A stretch of 64,000 nt of DNA. It comes from Whalleya microplaca. Lineage: Eukaryota; Ascomycota; Sordariomycetes; Xylariales; Xylariaceae. A program made the position numbers and the translations under genes. This document shows, in pieces, positions 59,211 to 64,000 of this stretch; the stretch's first letter is position 1; every line of letters starts with the position of its first letter. The stretch spans positions 744,001-808,000 of the forward strand of contig MU385710.1 in assembly GCA_022497155.1 (NCBI GenBank), read 5' to 3'. The notes beneath the pieces were generated by a model. The model was not told the origin of the DNA, did no database searches, and worked only from the letters and a program-made list of their open reading frames with translations.

Positions 59211-61136
59211 CTAGTTCCTTTTTGTCAAAATCATATCCATCTTGGTTTGTCTAGTAAGCCAGCCACCCGAAACATCCCATTCTCTATTCGGGTCCACCAG
59301 TTTTATATCCAAGTTCCGATAGAGCTCCACGATGATTTTCGTGAGCTGCATCATAGCAAGGTTCTTCCCAATACAATTTCTCGCGCCCGCTCCAAACTAT
59401 CATCGCACTTATCAGATACTGATTGACGAATACCAGTGTGAGGGAGACTTACCGTGAACATATTTGTTCTCATTCTTGTTATGTCCCTGGGATCGCTGTC
59501 AATCCATCTTTCTGGCCGGAAACTATGCGCGTCCTCGCCAAAAATGCCCTTGTCTCTGTTGACGACCCAGCAGTTCACGCCGATGATGGTGTCCTCGGGG
59601 ATGTATTGCCCGTGTAGAGTGACGCCGCCTTTGGGACAACGGCGCTCAAGGATGAGTCCGGTGCTTGGGTGGATTCGAAGGGCCTCGTTAGTAACGGCTA
59701 GTCTGTGGTTACATATACCTGTTAGCTTTAGAGCCTCAGATGGCAAAAAGTGAATGGAGTTTTTTTACACGTAGGGCAATGATGTGATCTCTGAGTATTT
59801 AGCTGGGTTTGACAGTTGCCCTGCTCCAATTGCGTCGGAAATCTCTTTCTGTAGTTTCTCCTGGACGGCTGGATCTCTGGCAAGATAGTAGGCTACAGCT
59901 CGGAGCGTGATCGCAACAACGTCGTGAGCAGTAACACTATTAAAAATGTAAGTTGAGGAGTATGTAACTAACTGCCTTGCTTGTCTTCTTACACATTGAT
60001 GTATGCTGCTGCTATTACGTCTCTGATGGTGAACTTCTCAGGGACAGCTTCGTGTAAAGCCAGGAATGAGTTCAGCATGTCCTTTGAATCGGTCGGACTA
60101 GACTGGCGGTCTTTCACAAGCTGGAGAGAAAACTATCATCGCCATTAATATCGCCACATAAAGTAGAGATGTTGTGTGATATATGCTTACATTGAAAAGC
60201 GGATTCTCTTTTCTTGCCCCGGTGAAGAAAGCCTTCAGTTTTGTCCACACTTGCTCGACTGTAGTTATTTGGCCCCACTAGTATTCCCCAAGGGTCAGCA
60301 AAGAAAGGGGCGGATTACTCTTCCTTGCACCAGGATATCCACATACTACCGCAAAATACATCATTTGATCGTGATCCAAGTGGCAAATACCATCAACATC
60401 AGTACCAGAATCAAGGAAACCCAGCTTCTTAGAGAAGTTCACTGCTCCAAGGGAGTCAAATGCATAATACTGAAGCCAGGCAGCTAGGTCAACAGGCGCC
60501 GATTTTCCCGTACCAATAATCTCGTTCATTTTAGACATGAAGAGCTGCGTGCAATCATCGAGATGGAATTCAAGACCCGCCACGGCGGTTGTCGTGTACA
60601 GGCTTCCCATGGTGCGCTTGAGGGCTGCATGGTATTCCGCGTCTTGGGTTGAGAAGACGTTATGTAAATCGGATCCTTCGAACCTTGGTTGTAGGATACC
60701 GTATATACCGGACTGTAAAGACAATTGTTACCCCCTCCCTCAGGAAGAAAATACATATATGAATGGCAAGGAAAGAAAAAAGTGAAAAGCAAGGTAAGCA
60801 GCATCGAAATACCTTCGTAAAACCGCTTTTAGATCGATGAACCACCTGTATCGATTCCGCGCTTGAAGCCGAAATGTGATTTGGTCCGATCCTCACTAGA
60901 GGGCCAAGCTTCTCGTGCAATTCAGTGTTGAGGAAAGGCATCTGCTCTCGGCGGACAACATCCCATTTCCAGAGGCTGGTGAGGCTGGCAAGAAAAGGAC
61001 CAGGGATCTTGTTAAGGCCATGGTAGTAACGTGTTCGCACGAAGTAGACAACAACAAGTAGCAGGATTGTGACGAGGGAATCTACTCTTGGTGAAGAGTT
61101 CCAAGAGAAAAGGGGTTGTGAGATCGAATCGATCAT
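59211..61136 (-). CDS. Cytochrome P450 monooxygenase no. 2 (seven exons)
   Basis: Minus-strand exons are 60813-61136, 60347-60712, 60191-60277, 59993-60120, 59769-59936, 59453-59702 and 59211-59396, giving 502 aa in phase. The N-terminal anchor is about residues 18-36 (LVTILLLVVVYFV), followed by KIPGPFLASLTSLWKWDVV. The K-helix ExxR is E364-R367 (NEALRIHP), FRPERWID is present, and the haem loop is FGAGARNCIG with Cys449. The I-helix reads VVTAHDVVAITLR: the conserved acidic residue (D307) is kept, but the usual Thr-Thr is Val-Val. Six introns against three in P450 no. 1 show the two are not a recent duplication. Splice choices at exons 4-6 rely on phase as well as consensus. It is an ER membrane oxidase of unknown substrate. 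Confidence 0.88.
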
Positions 61137-64000
61137 CTTGTTCGTTTGGCGTAGTGGTTGAGTAAAGTGTACCGAGTAGATTATTTAGGTGCCTTTGATA
61201 ATATCAAGTTGATCACCTGGGGGAGGTTGTAAACAAATTCTCAGGCACTCGAGTATATTCCTTGTCTTCCTCTCTGTATTTGATAGCCTGTCACTGGTAG
61301 CTTTTGCTAGTACGGCGATATGAATCATTTAGCAGTCATTCTTTATTGCTATATCTGAGGACGATATGTATGTATCGAGGTAGTACTGGTCCATTACTTT
61401 AACAAAAAGTTGGGCAGCCGACTGCGACTCTGTTGGGTATGGAGTTGAGGTATGTTTGATCACAAAATCGAAACGCAGGTGAACAGGGCTTAATCCTTCC
61501 TACATGCATTGCTACTAATATCAAGCGGCATAGGCAATTAGAATGCCTGAACCCAAAATGTCCTGGTAACTATTCACAGGGATGCAATGCTCTTACCTTG
61601 TAACACAACTGGGCATCTACTGTTGCACATACATGGGAGTGACCTCACCTGCACAGATATGGATATGCAAACGGGAGAGTTATCATATGATCCCCCGCGT
61701 CTGACTTGCATAATACTGCAGACTAAACTCCATTAAAATACCCTTATGTATATCGGCTCTTTCCAGGAAGTTCGGTTTCCCGTGCGTGACATTCTGATGA
61801 GAGTATAGGTAACCGATGATGTTGGTGATAATATGACTGTGATCGTTAATCAATGGTACTGTTACTGGTTCATAGGGTATAGTTCCCCCACCCTAGATCT
61901 GACTCGCATCTGCGGGAGGTATCACCCGTTTCATCTGCATCCTCCGTATCTTATCACCACTTACAGCAAGATTCCCGTGACTCCATTCCCCAGCATCACT
62001 TGCATCCTCCAGATCCTTCAAGATTCGCCCATCACACCTGCCTTATAAAACTCCCTGGAGGCCTTGTCAATCTAGAGTGAAGTGTTTAAGTGGTAATGCA
62101 TATTTGTGGATCAAGGTATATGCCGACTCCGTCAATATCGTACAGATTGGCAATACTATCATCTCAACGCCGTTACAATACCCCCATGGTCCGCATAAGC
62201 TATGTAATCTTACTACCAGGACCTAGTTCAAATCAGTTATCATATAAGTACTTTGCAAATCCTACTATTCTGGGCCAATAGTCGCCTAAGCCAGAAAAGG
62301 GGCTATGTGCGTGGTCACACGCGGCTTGGCTTCTGATGTAGGTAATGAGCATTTGCAGGCAAATTTACTACGGACATGGATCAAGTAGCAAGGTTGAGAT
62401 AATCAGGCCTCAAACCAGGCCCGTTAGAACACATAGTTCATGGATAATATTGACCCAAGGATTCAATAGCTATGCGTCCCGGCTGGACAGAAGGTCGGGA
62501 CTTGTCACAAAACTGCCATATGATCACGTACAGGCCAGAAAGCTTCGTGAGCATTGCATAGGCCATGGTAATTGGAAGAGGGTATCTCGCCAAAGTGGAA
62601 CGGAGTTTGGCACGAATCACCTCTGCAACTCAAGGTATACGAGTAACGTACCTACCATATAATCACGTTCATTTTATCTAAGGCTATATTAGAAGTTTTT
62701 TTTTTTGCGGTATTTCAACTGGCTAATCATTTGCAGAAGACTTCCTAGACTGAACTTCGCAAATTCTGAGGACGAATATTAGCATATCTAGAGTCAGCAT
62801 TGGGTTCATAAAGTCGCTCCTTTACCAAGACAAAATCGTCTTGTGTAAACATCGGACAATTTTCTTGATTTCTTTCATATGAAGGTGGGTGTGCAGTTTC
62901 TTCAGGGTAGTTGTTGTGAATGAAATATCATGAGGTCAAATAGCCAGGAAGAATATAAAACCAAGGGTTGTGTGGTAAGATGAAGTGCTCTTGATGGACA
63001 GAGCCTCCGTATCGAGTTAAAACTGATGATCATCAAGACTTGGCTGAAAACCTCGTCATGCGGGGGAAAGTCGATGTCGCCAATACACCCGAGCTAACGA
63101 TCTGCAGCTGCGGCAGTGACAGCCTACATACAACCCAATGTCTTTGAATTGCTGTCACTCAAGTTTGACCCAATTTTGTACGACATGGGTATAGTAATGT
63201 ATACAATCTGTTCTAGGCCATATTTCTCATGGCAACTTGTCTTGGTTCAACTGTACTCTCTGTTACATACGCATAGCTACTGTATAAGAACTAAAGAACA
63301 TCCAAAACTATGTATTAGGGACAAAAAATTTAGAAATCTTTTATAAATACAATGCAGTATATATATTAGCTCTGAGCATATCATCTGCCCATAGATATTT
63401 CGAGTTCAGTACAATCATCATCCTGCTAAGCATCATTATATGATCAAATTAGACCAGAAAACAAAGGATACAAACTTTAGATATTTTCCCATTAGCTAGC
63501 ATTGGGCTGTAAAGTCGCAACGGATCGACCTATTCGATTAAGGGGATGCAGTGATATGGTTAGGTCTGAGTCGTGGATAAATTAATCGAATTCGTTACGC
63601 GTTTACGGAGACCTGCTGTTGATACCAATATTACCTAGGTATATGGAATCCAGGTGTCTGCAGTGCGTAGAAGCATATGTGGAAGAAATCCTGCAGGATC
63701 TTATAGCATCTGCTTTTGAATATTATACATTAATCCCTTTAAACCATAATTGTGTTTAAGTAACTTATGATGCTTATGGGCTAATCCTCAAATGTGAGTT
63801 ATAGCATGATATTCAACATGAGTGCTTTATCGAAGGTAGCAGCGGCAGAACTTGGATTATATGAAGCCAGTGGCGGCCATAAACTTGTAGTATAATAGAT
63901 TGACTATGCTTTCGCAGTTCTCACACTGCCCATAATCAGCCTAGCTTTAACGCGCCGACTCAAGCATCATCCCTATTCCTTCTGCTCTAAAATTTTCAGT
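61137..64000. other. AT-rich gene-free right end
   Basis: Only short frames (at most 105 codons, at 62345-62662) without domains. A T-rich tract lies near 62697-62707. No transposase or LTR motif was recognised. Confidence 0.45.

Noticed and set aside
49754..61136. Recent P450 duplication
   Set aside because: The two P450 genes differ in intron number and positions (three against six) and in I-helix sequence.

Overview
The window is nuclear DNA from a filamentous ascomycete (Pezizomycotina, most likely Sordariomycetes). Nearly all genes carry short spliceosomal introns (about 50-130 nt) with GTRNGT-like donors and CTAAC/CTGAC-like branch sites. The products are fungal housekeeping proteins, and GC-rich coding exons sit in AT-rich, microsatellite-rich spacers. 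Gene models were built by hand: exon joins were checked for reading phase and, where possible, against recalled family features. No database search was run.

Layout. 1-5.3 kb: the 3' end of a siderophore-type MFS transporter, one 172-aa orphan gene, and a decayed coding relic with a Pol III-like insertion. 5.3-19.4 kb: twinfilin (+), a mitochondrial succinate/fumarate carrier (-), an F-box/WD40 sulfur controller of the SconB/Met30 type (-), snRNP protein SmB (+) with a 9-nt microexon, and a small secreted protein (+). 20.5-25 kb: an intact ACS-family MFS permease (-) next to a BBE-type FAD oxidoreductase that is broken by three frameshifts and a stop. 25.9-47.3 kb is a housekeeping block: mitoribosomal uL15m (+), sorting nexin Mvp1 (+), neddylation factor Dcn1 (+), mitoribosomal bS6m (-), an uncharacterised 756-aa protein (-), and cytochrome c oxidase subunit Cox4 (-). 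47.7-64 kb is an AT-rich accessory block: cytochrome P450 no. 1 (+), a 644-aa protein with a putative 2OG-Fe(II) oxygenase-like C-terminus (-), a DEDDh exonuclease-like intronless gene (+), and cytochrome P450 no. 2 (-), followed by 2.9 kb without a gene.

How the genes relate. The central genes are unrelated housekeeping functions with no operon-like logic; several neighbours are convergent or divergent. The two accessory regions (20-25 kb and 49-61 kb) combine transporter/oxidoreductase or P450/oxygenase genes. They could be remnants of small metabolic clusters, but no polyketide, peptide or terpene backbone enzyme is present, so that is only a hypothesis.

Most interesting items: the multiply disabled FAD oxidoreductase beside an intact permease; the 9-nt SmB microexon and an in-frame, NAGNAG-ending SmB intron; a 76-codon in-frame open stretch directly after the Mvp1 stop; a P450 whose I-helix lacks the usual threonine; the putative oxygenase next to a P450; and a candidate MITE at 19.7-20.1 kb. 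Base positions near splice sites were counted by eye and could be off by one in places.
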